This document shows, in pieces, positions 16,747-27,016 of a stretch of DNA of 64,000 nucleotides. Position 1 is the stretch's first letter. Each line of letters starts with the position of its first letter. A program made the position numbers and the translations under genes. Source of the DNA: Gluconacetobacter dulcium (lineage in GTDB: Bacteria; Pseudomonadota; Alphaproteobacteria; Acetobacterales; Acetobacteraceae); contig NZ_JABEQN010000016.1 of assembly GCF_014174165.1 (NCBI RefSeq), positions 1 through 64,000 of the forward strand. Reading direction: 5' to 3'. The notes under the pieces were generated by a model. It was not told the DNA's origin. It ran no database searches and saw only the letters and a program-made list of their open reading frames with translations.

Positions 16747-18165
16747 TCAGCGCCCGGTCATGATGCGGTCGACCAGTTGACCGACCGTCGGCACGAACCC
16801 GTTGGCGTAGAACGGGTCGGTGGCGAAGCGCCACGCGTTCGTGCCGCCGAACATCAGGTTGTTGTCCATCACCCCGTCGTCGCCTTCCGGCCCCGCATGG
16901 GCAATGGCCTGAAGCGTCTTCTGGATGCAGAACGAACGCGGATCGGCCCTGTGGCCGTTGGAATACTCCGGTCCCCGCTGGCTCCAGTTCGAGAAGCGGC
17001 ATTCCGACAGACAGCCCATGCACGCCACCTGATCGGCCAGGATCTCCCGCGCCTTCTCCGGCGTGACGAAGATCAGGGTGGAATCCGGCGTGCGCATGGC
17101 CTCGGTGTAGCCTTCCAGCTCCCACAGCCGGACATGCTCGCGATCGGCCTCGGTCATGAAAACCTGCCGGCCACGGGCACCCACGCCATAGGCGGCGGTA
17201 TGCTCGCCCACCGGCTCGGTCGAATAGGCAACCTGCCGTTCCGACCGCCCCTGAAGCTCCCGCAGGAAGGGATTGTTCACCGCCGAGGAATAGAATCCCG
17301 TGGGCGAGAACCGGTTCAGGAACACGTCCCCCTTCTTCAGGGTCAGCAGCCGGCGCTTCCACGCATCGGGGATCGGGCTCTCCTGCGTCAGCAGCGGCCG
17401 GGTGCCGAACTGGAAGGCGATCGGCCCGAGTTCGGGATTGTCGATCCAGTCTTCCCATTCCTCCAGGCACCACACCCCACCGGCCATGACGATCGGCGTC
17501 TCATGCAGGCCGAAACCGCGCATCGCCTGACGCAACGCCAGCACGCGCGGGAACGGGTCTTCCGGATTGAGCGGATTTTCGCTGTTCGACAGGCCATTAT
17601 GCCCGCCGGCCCGCCACGGGTCTTCGTACACCACCCCGCCCAGCCCATCGGGGTTCTTGTGGAATGAACGCTTCCACAAGGCACTGAACGCCCGCGCGGA
17701 CGACACGATGGGATAATAATGGATGCCGAACCGCGCCGCGATGTCCGACAGGCGATAGGGCATGCCCGCGCCGCAGGTCAGGCCATGGATCAGCCCCGGC
17801 GCGCCTTCCAGCACGCCCATGATAACGTCTTCGGCGCCGCCCATCTCCCACAGGATGTTGGCATGCACGCGCCCGCGCCCACCCGACAGATCATGCGCGA
17901 TCCGCGCCTGCGCAATACCGCCGGCAATGGCGTAGGCAATCAGTTCCTGCTGCCGTTCGCGCCGGCTGCGGCCGTGATAGACCTGCGGAACATAGCGTCC
18001 CTCAGCGTCATAGGAATCGGCATTGACGATCGAGACCGTGCCGGCGCCGCCCGCCGCCGCCCAATGACCGGACGATATGCCGGTCGAAACCGACACGCCC
18101 TTCCCACCTTCGATCAGCGGCAGGACATCCACCCCGCCCATGCGGATCGCATTGATCGCCTTCAT
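16747..18165 (-). CDS. Nitronate monooxygenase / 2-nitropropane dioxygenase-like flavoprotein
   Basis: A 472-aa protein of the NPD-like FMN TIM-barrel group. Supporting stretches are LIEGGKGVSVSTGISSGHWA, GGAEDVIMGVLEGAPGLIHG, TPIVMAGGVWCLEEWEDWID and LGPIAFQFGTRPLLTQESPI, the last two resembling the glycine-rich phosphate-binding strands. It is longer than typical enzymes (about 320-350 aa) and carries a C-terminal region with clustered cysteines, CMGCLSECRF, and a later CIQ, which could bind metal or an iron-sulfur cluster (inference). The ATG at 18165 is preferred; the frame runs open to 18336 over the pnp end without conservation. It lies 115 bp after pnp on the same strand. Confidence 0.75.
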   Translation of the reverse strand: MKAINAIRMGGVDVLPLIEGGKGVSVSTGISSGHWAAAGGAGTVSIVNADSYDAEGRYVPQVYHGRSRRERQQELIAYAIAGGIAQARIAHDLSGGRGRVHANILWEMGGAEDVIMGVLEGAPGLIHGLTCGAGMPYRLSDIAARFGIHYYPIVSSARAFSALWKRSFHKNPDGLGGVVYEDPWRAGGHNGLSNSENPLNPEDPFPRVLALRQAMRGFGLHETPIVMAGGVWCLEEWEDWIDNPELGPIAFQFGTRPLLTQESPIPDAWKRRLLTLKKGDVFLNRFSPTGFYSSAVNNPFLRELQGRSERQVAYSTEPVGEHTAAYGVGARGRQVFMTEADREHVRLWELEGYTEAMRTPDSTLIFVTPEKAREILADQVACMGCLSECRFSNWSQRGPEYSNGHRADPRSFCIQKTLQAIAHAGPEGDDGVMDNNLMFGGTNAWRFATDPFYANGFVPTVGQLVDRIMTGR

Positions 18166-18280
18166 CACTACCCTATCGTCCTCGCACGGTCCCGATGGAC
18201 CGGCGTCTCGTCCATACGTGCCCCGCGCCTCACGGGCGGGGCCGCGGCGGCGGAGCAGGCTGCCCCACCGCCGACCGGCT

Positions 18281-20422
18281 TCAGCGCGCCGGCGGCCGAG
18301 CGGGCTTGGCTCCGACGGTCTCGCTGATGTCGGCACCCGTCTCCTGGTCGACGACGCGCATCGACAGCTTGACCTTGCCGCGATCGTCGAAGCCCAGGAC
18401 CTTCACCTTGACCACATCGCCCTGGTTGACGATGTCCGTGGTCTTGGCCACCCGGCCCTGCGACAGTTCCGAGATATGGACCAGACCGTCGCGCGCGCCC
18501 AGAAAGTTCACGAACGCACCGAAATCGGCGGTCTTGACCACCTTGCCGGTATAGATCGCGCCAATCTCGGGCTCGGCCACGATGCCGCGAATACGCTCGA
18601 TCGCCTTGGTGGCCTGCTCTTCGGCCGACGCGGCGATCATGATCGTGCCGTCATCGTTGATATCGATCTTGGCGCCCGAATATTCAACGATCTCACGGAT
18701 CACTTTACCGCCCTGGCCGATCACATCGCGGATCTTTTCCTTGGGCACGGTGATGGTCGTGATCTTCGGCGCGGTCGAGGACACGTCGCTGCGCCCCTCG
18801 GTCAGCGCCTTGGACATCTCGCCCAGGATGTGCAGGCGGCCGTCGCGCGCCTGGCCCAGGGCGATCTTCATGATCTCGGGCGTGATGGACGTGATCTTGA
18901 TGTCCATCTGCAACGCGGTGACGCCCTGCTCGGTGCCCGCCACCTTGAAGTCCATGTCGCCCAGATGATCTTCGTCACCCAGAATGTCGGACAGCACGGC
19001 GAAGCCGCGATCTTCCTTGATCAGGCCCATGGCGATGCCCGCCACCGGACGCTTCAGCGGCACGCCGGCATCCATCAGCGCCAGCGAGGTGCCGCACACG
19101 GTCGCCATCGACGACGAACCGTTGCTCTCGGTGATCTCGGACACCACGCGCATGGTGTACGGGAAGGTATCCTTGCCGGGCAGCAGCGGATGCACCGCGC
19201 GCCAGGCCAGCTTGCCATGCCCGATCTCGCGACGGCCCGGCGAGCCCATGCGGCCGCACTCACCCACCGAGTAGGGGGGGAAGTTGTAGTGCAGCATGAA
19301 GTTGGTGCGGTATTCGCCTTCCAGCGCGTCGATCACCTGCTCATCCTGGGCGGTGCCCAGGGTGGCGACCACCAGGGCCTGGGTCTCGCCACGGGTGAAC
19401 AGGGCCGAGCCATGGGCGCGCGGCAGAATGCCGACTTCCGACACGATCGGGCGGACCGTCTTCAGGTCGCGGCCGTCGATCCGCAGGCCGGTATCCAGCA
19501 CCGAACTGCGCACCACGTCGGCTTCCAGATCCTTCAGGATCGGCTTGGCCGCGCCCGCATCCAGGCCTTCCGCCGTCAGCGCCGCCAGCACGGCGTCCTT
19601 CGCCGCGCCGACCTTCTTGTAACGCGCCTGCTTCACGCGCTCCTGGTACGCTTCGGCGATCGACGCGCGGCCCAGCACGTCGATCCGCTTGCGCAGCGCC
19701 AGTTCCTCGGCCGACGGCTCGGCCAGGTCCCACGGCGCCTTCGCGGCATGCTCGGCCAGCGCGATGATGGCGTCGATGACCGGCTGGAACGCTTCATGAC
19801 CGAAGGTCACGGCACCCAGCATCACCTCTTCGCTCAGTTCGGCGGCTTCGGATTCGACCATCAGCACGCCTTCGGCGGTGCCGGCGACGACCAGATCCAG
19901 CGCGCTGTCCTTCATCTCCGGCAGGGTCGGGTTCAGCACATAGGCGCCGTTCGCATAGCCGACGCGGCAGGCCGCCACCGGGCCGAAGAACGGAATGCCC
20001 GACAGCGTCAGCGCCGCCGAGCAGCCGATCAGGGACGCGATCGCCGGATCGTTCTCCAGATCGTGGCTCAGCACGGTCGCGACGACCTGGACCTCGTTGC
20101 GGAAGCCTTCCGGGAACAGCGGGCGGATCGGGCGGTCGATCAGGCGCGAATTCAGCACCTCGATCTCCGACGGACGGCCCTCACGCTTGAAGAAACCACC
20201 GGGGATCTTGCCGGCCGCGAAGGCCTTTTCCTGGTAGTTGACCGTCAGCGGAAAGAAATCCTGGCCCGGCTTGACGCTGCGGGCGCCCACGGCGGTGCAG
20301 AGCACGACCGTGTCGCCATAGGTCACGACCACGGCGCCATCGGCCTGGCGGGCGATCTTGCCCGTCTCCAGCACCAGCGTGCGGCCGCCCCATTCGATCT
20401 CTTTGCGGTAGTAGTTGAACAT
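18281..20422 (-). CDS. pnp: Polyribonucleotide nucleotidyltransferase (PNPase)
   Basis: A 713-aa phosphorolytic 3'-5' exoribonuclease, a core part of the RNA degradosome. It has two RNase PH domains: [40 protein letters not shown] and [20 protein letters not shown] in the first, and [20 protein letters not shown] with the catalytic stretch around [19 protein letters not shown] in the second. A KH domain ([20 protein letters not shown]) and an S1 domain ([30 protein letters not shown]) follow. Length and order match the family. The gene follows rpsO across a 313-bp leader, a layout in which pnp is often autoregulated. Confidence 0.97.
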   Translation of the reverse strand: MFNYYRKEIEWGGRTLVLETGKIARQADGAVVVTYGDTVVLCTAVGARSVKPGQDFFPLTVNYQEKAFAAGKIPGGFFKREGRPSEIEVLNSRLIDRPIRPLFPEGFRNEVQVVATVLSHDLENDPAIASLIGCSAALTLSGIPFFGPVAACRVGYANGAYVLNPTLPEMKDSALDLVVAGTAEGVLMVESEAAELSEEVMLGAVTFGHEAFQPVIDAIIALAEHAAKAPWDLAEPSAEELALRKRIDVLGRASIAEAYQERVKQARYKKVGAAKDAVLAALTAEGLDAGAAKPILKDLEADVVRSSVLDTGLRIDGRDLKTVRPIVSEVGILPRAHGSALFTRGETQALVVATLGTAQDEQVIDALEGEYRTNFMLHYNFPPYSVGECGRMGSPGRREIGHGKLAWRAVHPLLPGKDTFPYTMRVVSEITESNGSSSMATVCGTSLALMDAGVPLKRPVAGIAMGLIKEDRGFAVLSDILGDEDHLGDMDFKVAGTEQGVTALQMDIKITSITPEIMKIALGQARDGRLHILGEMSKALTEGRSDVSSTAPKITTITVPKEKIRDVIGQGGKVIREIVEYSGAKIDINDDGTIMIAASAEEQATKAIERIRGIVAEPEIGAIYTGKVVKTADFGAFVNFLGARDGLVHISELSQGRVAKTTDIVNQGDVVKVKVLGFDDRGKVKLSMRVVDQETGADISETVGAKPARPPAR

Positions 20423-20735
20423 TCAGACACTCCCTGTCCGATGGCCACCCCGGATGAATGGGAGAGGCCCGGACAAGGGGATGAAGGACAGCGTCTCGGA
20501 CGGCATGGAGCGATGACGGTCATCCGCCAGAACACCATGTGGCCTGAAACGCTGTGACCCGGTCCGGATGTCTCCACCGACATGGGGGCAGCGTGTGGCC
20601 CGGCCCAGGATTGGGCATCGGGCGCGGCGGTCCCGCGGCAACGGGGCGGCCATGCCACCCCATCGGCGGAACGCACCAATGCGACCCGGCCCGTTGCCAC
20701 GCACCGCGGGGCAGCAGGCCGGATCGCGCGTCATC
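20423..20735 (-). promoter_or_regulatory. rpsO-pnp intergenic leader with a stem-loop
   Basis: 313 bp without a gene. On the minus strand, 10 bases before the pnp ATG, TGTCCGGGCC (20475-20466) can pair with GGCC-AT-CGGACA (20446-20435), giving a stem with a two-base bulge. In E. coli a stem-loop in this leader is cut by RNase III to allow PNPase autocontrol. An equivalent role here is inference. Confidence 0.35.
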
Positions 20736-21005
20736 TCAGCGACGCAGGCCCAGACGACCGATCACGGTCTGGTAGCGGGCCTCGTCCTTGCGCTTCAGAT
20801 AGTCCAGCAGGCCGCGGCGCTTGCCGACCATCACCAGCAGGCCGCGACGCGAATGGAAATCCTTCGCGTGGGTCTTCAGGTGCTCGGTCAGGTTCGTGAT
20901 CCGCTCGGTCAGCAGGGCGACCTGGACTTCCGGCGAGCCGGTGTCGGTGGCGGCGGTCTGGTATTCGCCAATCAGCGCCGTGCGGCGTTCAGCAGTAATC
21001 GACAT
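20736..21005 (-). CDS. rpsO: 30S ribosomal protein S15
   Basis: An 89-aa primary 16S rRNA-binding protein of the small subunit. [56 protein letters not shown] and [12 protein letters not shown] are the family signature throughout. The ATG at 21005 has GGAG 7 bases upstream, and the frame open to 21017 is not used. It lies 24 bp after truB, in the canonical truB-rpsO-pnp order. Confidence 0.97.
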   Translation of the reverse strand: MSITAERRTALIGEYQTAATDTGSPEVQVALLTERITNLTEHLKTHAKDFHSRRGLLVMVGKRRGLLDYLKRKDEARYQTVIGRLGLRR

Positions 21006-21029
21006 CGTGTTCTCCACATTCCAATTCGG

Positions 21030-21950
21030 TTAAAGCATGCGGTCCGGGCGCAGCCAGCCATCTTCCAGCCGGCACAACCCGATCACGCGCCCCCCGTCCA
21101 TCCCCCGCACGATACCCTGGTCGGGATCGGCGGCGTCCGGAATGCGTCCCATCAGGCCGAGCAGGCTGATCGCCTGCCCGTGCGAGAGGGACTCCGCTTC
21201 CTCGTGGGTCAAGGCCAGCGCCGGGATGTCGGCCAGCGCGGTCGCGACCGGAAGAAGCAGATCCGGTGAGGCAGGCGCGTTGTCGTCGTTTGGCGTCAGT
21301 TTGTCCAGCGGAATCGCGTCTTCCTCGGCAAAAGGCCCCACCCGCAGGCGGCGCAGGGCGGCCACATGGCCCACCGTGCCGCAGGCCCGCGCGATGTCGC
21401 GCGCCAGCGAGCGCATATAGACGCCCTTGCCCGATTCCACCTCGAAAATCGCGGTATCCTCATCCGGCCGCGCCACCAGTTCGAACCGGTCGATCCGGGC
21501 CGGCCGGGGCGGCAGATCGGGCGGCCGCCCGTCGCGCGCCATGTCATAGGCCCGCTCGCCCGCCACCTTGATCGCGGAATAGACCGGCGGCACCTGCATG
21601 ATATCGCCCTGGAAGGCCGGCAGCGCGCGGCGGAAATCCTCGTCCGTCGGCCGCACGGCCGAAATCTCTGTCACCGCCCCGTCGGCATCGTCGGTATCCC
21701 GGGCCTCGCCCAGGCGCAGGGTGAACTGATAACGCTTTGTTCCGTCCATGATGTACGGCACGGTCTTGGTCGCCGCACCGAAGGCGATGGGCAGCAGGCC
21801 GGTCGCCAGCGGGTCCAGCGTCCCGCCATGCCCCGCCTTGGCGGCATCGAAGGCGCGCTTCACCCGGTTGACGACATCGGTCGATGTCATCCCCGCCGGC
21901 TTGTCGATGACCAGCCAGCCATCGATCTGACGTCCGCGCTTGCGTCGCAT
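21030..21950 (-). CDS. truB: tRNA pseudouridine-55 synthase
   Basis: A 306-aa enzyme that converts U55 of the tRNA T-loop to pseudouridine. GWLVIDKPAGMTSTDVVNRV is followed by the catalytic block KAGHGGTLDPLATGLLPIAF (catalytic Asp in GTLDPLA), then TKRYQFTLRLGEARDTDDAD, QVPPVYSAIKVAGERAYDMA and GVYMRSLARDIARACGT. A C-terminal PUA-like end closes the protein (GMDGGRVIGLCRLEDG). It precedes rpsO and pnp, and diverges from the MCE gene at 22100. Confidence 0.96.
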   Translation of the reverse strand: MRRKRGRQIDGWLVIDKPAGMTSTDVVNRVKRAFDAAKAGHGGTLDPLATGLLPIAFGAATKTVPYIMDGTKRYQFTLRLGEARDTDDADGAVTEISAVRPTDEDFRRALPAFQGDIMQVPPVYSAIKVAGERAYDMARDGRPPDLPPRPARIDRFELVARPDEDTAIFEVESGKGVYMRSLARDIARACGTVGHVAALRRLRVGPFAEEDAIPLDKLTPNDDNAPASPDLLLPVATALADIPALALTHEEAESLSHGQAISLLGLMGRIPDAADPDQGIVRGMDGGRVIGLCRLEDGWLRPDRML

Positions 21951-22099
21951 GGGGCAAAACCTTCTTGATCAAAATCCTGGAAGAGGCGTGCGTGTAGACG
22001 AGCCCTGAAGGGGGAGCAATGCCGGATTGTGCCATGCCTGCTTTCTCAAGCGGCTCAGGAGGCCCGAAATAGACACCCGATGATCTTTTCTCTTCCCGC

Positions 22100-23077
22100 A
22101 TGAGCACTCATCCAGGCCGTACCGCCGGATGGACGGCCATCCTGCTCTTCGTTGCCGGCGGGATCGGGCTGGGCTGCGCGTTCCTCGGCGCGTTCGGCCA
22201 GTTCGGCCTGATGACGCACAGCGAACGCGCCATGGTCGTCTTCGACCGTCCGATCGGCGGCCTGCGCGCCGGCGCCATGGTCACGTTTCGCGGCGCAAGG
22301 CTTGGGCGAGTCGAACATGTCGGCCTCGCCGCCGACCCCCTGCATGGCCGCGCGCTGATTCCGGTCACGATCCGCATCCAGCCCGAGCGGATTCACATGG
22401 CGGGCGGCGGAGGTCCCCTGTCGCCGCACCAGATGCTGTCCCGGCTGATCCAGGACGGATTGCAGGCCGAACTGCATAGCGCCAGCCTGGTGACCGGCCG
22501 CGTCGGCATCGACCTGGATATCGCCCCCGGCCCCGCCCCGCCCCTCCATCCCGGCCTGTCGAACCTGCCGGAAATCCCGGCCCATGAATCCCGCCTGGCC
22601 ATCCTCCGCCGAACCCTGACCACCCTGCCGATCCATAAAATGGCAGCGGAATGGCGACAGACCGTGCAGGAAGGCCAAAAGATCAGGCAAACCCTCGATG
22701 CCGCCCTGCCACCCGTCCGCGCCAGCGTGACGGCAACCGCGTCTTCCATCCGAACGGCTTCCGCCACGGCACAAGCAGCCCGACAAAAGATCGAAACCGA
22801 CTGGCACACCACCCGCACCGCGCTCGCACAGGCGCGCGCGACAGCCCACCGGCAGAGTCACGATCGCGGCACGGAAATCCAGGCCGTCACCCACGACACC
22901 CACGCCGCTCTGGCGGCCGCCCGTCAGGTCCGCTCAGACCTGCGCACACCGGATGATGCATTGAAAACCAACCTGGACACGGCACGGCGCGACATCGCCG
23001 CCGGGGGCGCCGCCTTGCATGACGCGGCACGCACGATCCGGCGCGAGCCAAGCGTTCTGATCACAGGAAGGCGATAG
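22100..23077 (+). CDS. MCE-domain (MlaD/PqiB-like) protein
   Basis: A 325-aa membrane-anchored periplasmic protein. An N-terminal transmembrane helix (AILLFVAGGIGLGCAFLGAF) is followed by one MCE domain: VVFDRPIGGLRAGAMVTFRG and ARLGRVEHVGL match the substrate-tunnel domain of lipid-transport proteins such as MlaD. The last 140 residues are Ala/Thr/Arg-rich and helical, with coiled-coil-like spacing (TARRDIAAGGAALHDAARTI), as in other MCE proteins with helical tails. No ABC ATPase or MlaE-type permease lies next to it. It is transcribed against the flanking rbfA and truB, splitting the usual operon. The start has no clear Shine-Dalgarno. Confidence 0.75.
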   Translation: MSTHPGRTAGWTAILLFVAGGIGLGCAFLGAFGQFGLMTHSERAMVVFDRPIGGLRAGAMVTFRGARLGRVEHVGLAADPLHGRALIPVTIRIQPERIHMAGGGGPLSPHQMLSRLIQDGLQAELHSASLVTGRVGIDLDIAPGPAPPLHPGLSNLPEIPAHESRLAILRRTLTTLPIHKMAAEWRQTVQEGQKIRQTLDAALPPVRASVTATASSIRTASATAQAARQKIETDWHTTRTALAQARATAHRQSHDRGTEIQAVTHDTHAALAAARQVRSDLRTPDDALKTNLDTARRDIAAGGAALHDAARTIRREPSVLITGRR

Positions 23078-23082
23078 TCTTC

Positions 23083-23116
23083 GTTCTTTTTTGAAAAAAA
23101 GAACCAAAAAACTTTG
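23083..23116 (+). terminator. AT-rich terminator element after the MCE gene
   Basis: GTTCTTTTTT (23083-23092) pairs with AAAAAAGAAC (23095-23104), then CAAAAAACTTTG follows. It starts 6 bp after the MCE stop. Read on the opposite strand, it resembles the elements at 23166 and 32285, each set just after a stop codon in the same sense relative to its gene. Confidence 0.6.
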
Positions 23117-23165
23117 ATTCGTCGGGGAATTTTGTGCCGGGACACACGATGTCCCTGAACCGATC

Positions 23166-23203
23166 AAAAGTCTTTTTGCTTCTTTTTCTTCAGAAAAAGA
23201 AGA
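23166..23203 (-). terminator. AT-rich terminator element after rbfA (38 bp, repeated at 32285)
   Basis: This 38-bp sequence is identical to 32285-32322. Its core TTCTTTTTCT/AGAAAAAGAA is a hairpin. It ends 10 bp from the rbfA stop on the minus strand. It is strikingly A/T-rich for this genome. Confidence 0.65.
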
Positions 23204-23212
23204 GAGTCTCTC

Positions 23213-23650
23213 TCAGTCCAGATCCCGCGCCACTTCCGGCTTGTTCAGCAACGCGCTGACTTCCATCGCATAATCCAGCGCCGTATCCGGCTGGAAATGG
23301 ATTTCCGGCACCACCCGCAGCCGCAGATTGCCCGACATGCGCGACCGCAGGAACGGCGCCACACGCCGCAGCGCCGGCATCAGCGCATCCACATCGCTAC
23401 GCCCCAGCCGCGCCACGAAAGCGGTGGCATGTTTCAGATCGGGCGACAGACGCACTTCCGTCACGGTGATGCGCGCATCGACCAGTTCCGGATCGCGGAA
23501 TTCGGTGCGGGCGAACAGGTCGGCCAGCACCCGGCGCACTTCCTCGCCCACGCGCAACTGGCGCTGGCTGGGTCCGGAAGCGGCAAGACCGGCGAGTTTC
23601 CCCGCCGGCCCCGCCGTATTCACCTTCCCACGGGATGGGTTGCGGCTCAT
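23213..23650 (-). CDS. rbfA: 30S ribosome-binding factor A
   Basis: A 145-aa KH-fold factor that binds immature 30S subunits and helps 16S rRNA 5'-end maturation. It contains [40 protein letters not shown] and [20 protein letters not shown], all matching the family. The ATG at 23650 overlaps the infB TGA (ATGA), so it is coupled to infB. An extra 30-residue Pro/Gly/Ala head precedes the conserved core. Confidence 0.94.
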   Translation of the reverse strand: MSRNPSRGKVNTAGPAGKLAGLAASGPSQRQLRVGEEVRRVLADLFARTEFRDPELVDARITVTEVRLSPDLKHATAFVARLGRSDVDALMPALRRVAPFLRSRMSGNLRLRVVPEIHFQPDTALDYAMEVSALLNKPEVARDLD

Positions 23651-26328
23651 GCGGGAACCAGTTCCATCTCGTAGCACTCGACCATGTCACCTTCGCGCAG
23701 ATCGTTGTAGCCCGCGAAGGACAGGCCGCACTCATAACCGCGCGCCACTTCCTTGACATCGTCCTTGAAGCGCTTGAGCTGGCTGAGATCGCCCTCGTGC
23801 ACCACCACGTTGTCGCGCAGCAGGCGCACACCGCACCCACGCTTGACCACGCCTTCGGTGACGTAGCAACCGGCAACCTTGCCCACCTTGGTGATGTCGA
23901 ACACCTTGCGGATCTCGGCATACCCCAGGAACTTCTCGCGGTGCTTGGGCGCAACCTTGCCCTTGACCAGCTGCTCCACGTCATCCGCGACCTGATAGAT
24001 GATCGAGTAGTAGCGGATATCGACCCCTTCGCGCTGCGCCAGTTCCCGCGCCTGCGTCGTGGCACGGACGTTGAACGCGATGATCACCGCATCCGAAGCC
24101 TTGGCCAACTGCACGTCGCTTTCGGTGATCTGGCCCACACCGGCCGTCAGCACCCGCACCTTGACCTCTTCATGCTCAAGCTTGAGCACCGTGGTCTGCA
24201 ACGCCTCGGCCGAACCCTGGACATCGGCCTTGATCAGCACGGCGACTTCCTTCTGGGCACCGGCCTGGATGCGCGCCAGCATCTGGTCCAGCGTGCCGCG
24301 CGCGGCCGTCTGGCCAGCGGCCATGCGGTCCCTGATCACGCGCTGACGGAATTCCGAGATCTCGCGGGCGCGGTTCTCGTTCTCCACCACCACGAACGGC
24401 TCGCCGGCACCCGGCACGCCGGCGATGCCCAGGATCTCGACCGGGGTCGAAGGCAGCGCCTCCTGGATCTGGCGGTTGCGGTCGTCGAGCATCGCACGGA
24501 CACGGCCCCATTCGGCGCCGGCCACCACGATGTCGCCACGCCGCAGCGTGCCCTTCTGCACCAGGATCGTCGCCACCGGGCCACGACCGCGATCCAGCCG
24601 GCTTTCGATCACCGAGCCTTCGGCCACCCGGTCGGGGTTGGCGCGCAGGTCCAGGATTTCCGCCTGAAGCAGGATGGCTTCTTCCAGCTTGTCCAGCCCG
24701 GTGCGCTTCAGCGCCGAGACCTCGACATCCTGGGTGTCGCCGCCCATGGATTCGACCACGATCTCGTGCGACAGCAGTTCCTGACGCACGCGCTCGGGGT
24801 TGGCACCCGGCTTGTCGCACTTGTTGATCGCCACCACGATCGGCGCGTTCGCCGCCTTGGCGTGGCGGATGGCCTCGATCGTCTGCGGCATCACGCCGTC
24901 ATCCGCCGCGACCACCAGCACCACCACGTCGGTCACCGAGGCGCCACGGGCACGCATGGCGGTAAACGCCTCATGGCCCGGCGTGTCGATGAAGGTGATC
25001 TTCGCACCCGAAGGCAGCGTCACCTGATAGGCGCCGATATGCTGCGTGATCCCGCCGGCTTCGGCCGCGGCCACGTCGGTGGTGCGCAGCGCATCCAGCA
25101 GCGAGGTCTTGCCGTGGTCGACATGCCCCATGACCGTCACGACGGGCGGACGCGGCAGCAGGTCTTCCGGCGTATCGTCGATGCCTTCGATGCCGATCTC
25201 GACATCGCTGTCCGCCACGCGGCGCACACGATGTCCGAATTCCTGAATCACCAGCTCGGCCGTGTCGGCATCCAGCGACTGCGTCACGGTCGCCATCACG
25301 CCCATCTTCATCAGGGCCTTGATGACTTCACCCTGGCGGGCCGCCATACGGTTCGCCAGTTCCTGCACCGTGATCGTCTCGGGCAGCACAACGTCACGCA
25401 CCACGCGGACCTGGTCGGAGCGCAGACGCTCCAGTTCGGCCTGCCGGCGCTCACGCTCGCGCTGGCGCCGGACCGAGGCCAGCGAGCGCGTCTTGTCGTC
25501 GTCACCCTCGATCGCCGCCTGAACGTCGATGCGGCCGGACCGGCGGTTGTCGCCACCCTTCTTCGCGGGTGCGCCATTCGGCTTGCGGCTGGGCACGACA
25601 CCGGGGCGACGCGGCGCACGGCGTTCCTCTTCCGTGTCGGGACCGCGACCGGTGCGCAGGCGCAGGGTCTCGCCCTGCGGCTGGGCCGGCGTCGCCGCCG
25701 CCGGCGCGGGACGGGTGGGCGTGACCGGACGGGCCGGCATGATGGCGCGTTCGGCCAGCGGGCGCAGGCGCTCCATCGGCGGCGCCAGCGTAACCTCGCC
25801 GGGCCGCGGCACGGCCGAGACCACCGCACCGGTCTCTACGGCTTCAGGCTGCTCCTGCACCTGACGCGCGGCCTGCTCCGCCTGGGCACGGGCCGCTTCT
25901 TCCTGTTCGCGGGATTCTTCCTCGGCTGCGCGCCGGGCATCTTCCTCGCGCCGCCGCGCTTCCTCGGCGGCGGACAGGATCATGATCTTTTCCTGCTCGC
26001 GGCGCTCCTGCTCGCGGCGGACGGCCTCGGCCCGCTGCTCGTCGAGGACGCGCTGGCGGGTAGCCAGTTCGGCGGCGGTCAGCGCGCGACCGCCACTGCC
26101 ACCGCGCGCACCGGCCCGGCCGCCACCGGGCGAACCGGAGCCGCTGCCTGCGGGGGCCGGACCGGGGCCGCGCTTCTTGCGCACCTCGACCTGCACCACC
26201 TTCGAACGACCATGGCTGAAACTCTGCCGCACGGAACCGGCATCAACCGTCCGTCCGACCTCCTTCCGGCCCGCCGGCCGCAAGGACAAGCGTCCCTTAC
26301 CCTGATCCTGATCGTTGCCTTCGCTCAT
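23647..26328 (-). CDS. infB: Translation initiation factor IF-2
   Basis: An 893-aa GTPase that brings fMet-tRNA to the 30S subunit and promotes subunit joining. A long N-terminal half is low-complexity and charged: a Gly/Arg/Ala part, then a strongly helical RRxEE region ([20 protein letters not shown]). The conserved part has the IF2_N motif [14 protein letters not shown]1 [17 protein letters not shown]3 [18 protein letters not shown]4 [17 protein letters not shown] and the C-terminal fMet-binding domain near [18 protein letters not shown]. It overlaps rbfA by ATGA and follows the ylxR-like gene by 12 bp. Confidence 0.97.
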   Translation of the reverse strand: MSEGNDQDQGKGRLSLRPAGRKEVGRTVDAGSVRQSFSHGRSKVVQVEVRKKRGPGPAPAGSGSGSPGGGRAGARGGSGGRALTAAELATRQRVLDEQRAEAVRREQERREQEKIMILSAAEEARRREEDARRAAEEESREQEEAARAQAEQAARQVQEQPEAVETGAVVSAVPRPGEVTLAPPMERLRPLAERAIMPARPVTPTRPAPAAATPAQPQGETLRLRTGRGPDTEEERRAPRRPGVVPSRKPNGAPAKKGGDNRRSGRIDVQAAIEGDDDKTRSLASVRRQRERERRQAELERLRSDQVRVVRDVVLPETITVQELANRMAARQGEVIKALMKMGVMATVTQSLDADTAELVIQEFGHRVRRVADSDVEIGIEGIDDTPEDLLPRPPVVTVMGHVDHGKTSLLDALRTTDVAAAEAGGITQHIGAYQVTLPSGAKITFIDTPGHEAFTAMRARGASVTDVVVLVVAADDGVMPQTIEAIRHAKAANAPIVVAINKCDKPGANPERVRQELLSHEIVVESMGGDTQDVEVSALKRTGLDKLEEAILLQAEILDLRANPDRVAEGSVIESRLDRGRGPVATILVQKGTLRRGDIVVAGAEWGRVRAMLDDRNRQIQEALPSTPVEILGIAGVPGAGEPFVVVENENRAREISEFRQRVIRDRMAAGQTAARGTLDQMLARIQAGAQKEVAVLIKADVQGSAEALQTTVLKLEHEEVKVRVLTAGVGQITESDVQLAKASDAVIIAFNVRATTQARELAQREGVDIRYYSIIYQVADDVEQLVKGKVAPKHREKFLGYAEIRKVFDITKVGKVAGCYVTEGVVKRGCGVRLLRDNVVVHEGDLSQLKRFKDDVKEVARGYECGLSFAGYNDLREGDMVECYEMELVPA

Positions 26329-26340
26329 GTACCCGCCTGT

Positions 26341-26982
26341 TCACCCAAGTTCGCCGGATTGGTCCGACGAACCCGGAACCGCCCTGCCGGACAGCCCCGC
26401 AAAACGTTCACTATCGATGCGCACGCGCCGTGCCAGTTCGCCACGCGACATCGCCGCATGCACGACATGGTCACGGCCGAATGCCGCCCCCAGACCCGCC
26501 GCCGTAGGAACAACCGCTATCGGCAGATCCCGTGCGCCGGACAATAACCTCGTCCTCTCGTCAGGGCTGCCATCCTCGGCCTGTATGATCAGACCGGCGC
26601 GACCGCCCTCTATCCATTCCCGCACCTTGACGAAACCGTATGTCACCTGACCGGCCCGTCGTGCGAGTCCCACCGTCTCCAGCATCCGGCGCACGAGGCC
26701 GGCTTCCAGGACCTTGTCCAGGTCGGGCGGAACGACGACCTGACCCCGGGCGGCGCGTGAGAATGCCCCGCGCGTCCGGGCCGTTTCTAGCACATCCCGG
26801 CGCGCGCTCAACCAGATTCCCCGTCCGGGCAGACGCGCGGAAAGATCGGGTGTCACAATCCGGTCGGGCGAGACCACGAAACGGATCATCGTCTCAGGCG
26901 CCGCACGCTCCCGCGTGACGATACAGCGGCGCAAAGGCCCCCGCTCGTCGTCTTCCGGCTCCAGATCGGCGTCCGCCGTCAT
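26341..26982 (-). CDS. YlxR/DUF448 plus L7Ae-like RNA-binding protein
   Basis: A 213-aa putative RNA-binding protein at the nusA-infB position where YlxR is usual. The first half has the YlxR pattern (GPLRRCIVTRERAAPETMIR, FVVSPDRIVTPDLSARLPGR, GIWLSARRDVLETA). The second half resembles the ribosomal L7Ae/L30e fold (RRMLETVGLARRAGQVTYGF, RAGLIIQAEDGSPDERTRLL). Such fused forms are known in alphaproteobacteria. The start at 26982 has AGGA just upstream; the frame is open further into nusA. Confidence 0.85.
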   Translation of the reverse strand: MTADADLEPEDDERGPLRRCIVTRERAAPETMIRFVVSPDRIVTPDLSARLPGRGIWLSARRDVLETARTRGAFSRAARGQVVVPPDLDKVLEAGLVRRMLETVGLARRAGQVTYGFVKVREWIEGGRAGLIIQAEDGSPDERTRLLSGARDLPIAVVPTAAGLGAAFGRDHVVHAAMSRGELARRVRIDSERFAGLSGRAVPGSSDQSGELG

Positions 26983-27016
26983 ATCCTGTCCCGCCTGCCC
27001 CGACACGCCGTGGCGC

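Noticed and set aside
22055-22903. Antisense 282-codon frame opposite the MCE gene
   Set aside because: Shadow; the plus-strand frame has a membrane helix and MCE motifs.
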